From Oscillospiraceae bacterium (lineage in GTDB: Bacteria; Bacillota; Clostridia; Oscillospirales; Oscillospiraceae), in contig JAGAMQ010000120.1 in assembly GCA_017624645.1 (NCBI GenBank), positions 1-5,800 of the forward strand: DNA of 5,800 bases. The letters are read 5' to 3'. Shown piece after piece: positions 5,669 through 5,800 of this stretch; within the stretch, counting starts at the first letter, position 1, and the number at the start of each line of letters is the position of its first letter. The position numbers and the translations under genes were made by a program. The notes beneath the pieces were generated by a model that was given only the letters and a program-made list of their open reading frames with translations, was not told the origin of the DNA and did not search any database.

Positions 5669-5678
5669 CACCATCCTT
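5669..5678 (-). promoter_or_regulatory. Ribosome binding site that decides the start of the DUF1538 gene
   Basis: AAGGATGGTG on the minus strand is close to the full anti-Shine-Dalgarno complement AAGGAGGTG with one extra base. It is six bases before a TTG codon (5660-5662). It contains the alternative ATG (5672-5674), so both cannot be used together. Confidence 0.5.
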
Positions 5679-5692
5679 TCAACATTTTGTTT

Positions 5693-5729
5693 ATTATACC
5701 ATAAAACCAGGCTTTTTCCTAGAGAAAAA
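5693..5729 (-). promoter_or_regulatory. Extended -10 promoter of the DUF1538/P-II operon, with a pseudo-palindrome over the -35 region
   Basis: On the minus strand TGG directly precedes TATAAT (5693-5698), an extended -10 box; no good -35 hexamer is found at 17-18 bp. Where the -35 box should be, TTTTTCCTAGAGAAAAA (5713-5729) is nearly self-complementary. A weak -35 plus a symmetric site there is the usual look of an activator- or repressor-controlled promoter. The start would be near 5686, leaving a leader of about 24 nt to the TTG. The operator reading is inference. Confidence 0.55.
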
Positions 5730-5743
5730 AGCGGAAAACACAC

Positions 5744-5774
5744 AAAAAATCCCCCGGTCCGAAGACCGGGGGAT
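5744..5774 (-). terminator. Strong UUCG-capped terminator of a gene beyond the right edge
   Basis: On the minus strand ATCCCCCGGTC, loop TTCG, GACCGGGGGAT: a perfect 11-bp stem (5749-5759 with 5764-5774) with the extra-stable C(UUCG)G tetraloop, followed by six T (5744-5749). It must serve a minus-strand gene coming from the right. A possible last five codons and TAA stop of that gene lie at 5782-5799, too few to identify. Confidence 0.92.
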
Positions 5775-5800
5775 AATGTGCTTATCGCAGATGTGGATTA

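Noticed and set aside
5782..5800. Possible C-terminal end of another minus-strand gene (last codons read NPHLR, then TAA)
   Set aside because: Only five codons are visible. The strong terminator at 5744-5774 implies a gene there, but these few residues cannot support a call.
1..5800. CRISPR array, transposase, integrase or tRNA gene
   Set aside because: I found no regularly spaced direct repeats, no transposase or recombinase motifs, and no cloverleaf-forming segment with a T-loop consensus in either strand.

Overview
The window looks like chromosomal housekeeping DNA from a moderately GC-balanced, Gram-positive member of the class Clostridia, probably a gut-type relative of the Oscillospiraceae/Ruminococcaceae. 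Three things point there: an RNase P RNA of the ancestral A type (Bacilli usually carry type B), SigA promoters (TTGACA/TATAAT, 17-bp spacers) with strong Shine-Dalgarno sites, and a MurD with a GSDGKTTT-type P-loop, which I recall from Clostridia. The family-level placement is inference from recall, not from a search.

Layout, left to right. Positions 1-838 (minus) hold the N-terminal 279 codons of murD, cut by the window edge. A back-to-back promoter pair (869-931) separates it from rnpB (about 937-1278, plus), which ends at a hairpin terminator. A 100-bp spacer with a long imperfect inverted repeat leads to a PHP-family histidinol-phosphatase gene (1418-2188, plus). It converges on a lactate/malate dehydrogenase family gene (2234-3175, minus), and a terminator hairpin lies between them. 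The dehydrogenase has its own SigA promoter, with an operator-like palindrome in its leader. Next comes a terminator hairpin (3338-3366), then a three-gene minus-strand operon: a 507-residue two-repeat DUF1538 membrane protein (4139-5662) followed by two different small P-II-like proteins (3707-4078 and 3372-3710). A strong UUCG-capped terminator at 5744-5774 closes the gene that lies beyond the right edge.

How the genes work together. murD (peptidoglycan precursor synthesis), rnpB (tRNA 5' maturation), the histidinol-phosphatase (late histidine synthesis) and the dehydrogenase (NADH reoxidation) look like independent one-gene or edge-of-operon units with no shared pathway. The real functional unit is the DUF1538/P-II/P-II operon. 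Its layout resembles glnK-amtB, where a P-II protein gates a channel, but the membrane protein is an uncharacterised duplicated family and neither P-II protein shows the classical uridylylation-loop tyrosine. This is the best candidate in the window for an undescribed system: an unknown membrane transporter or channel under control of a pair of P-II-like sensors.
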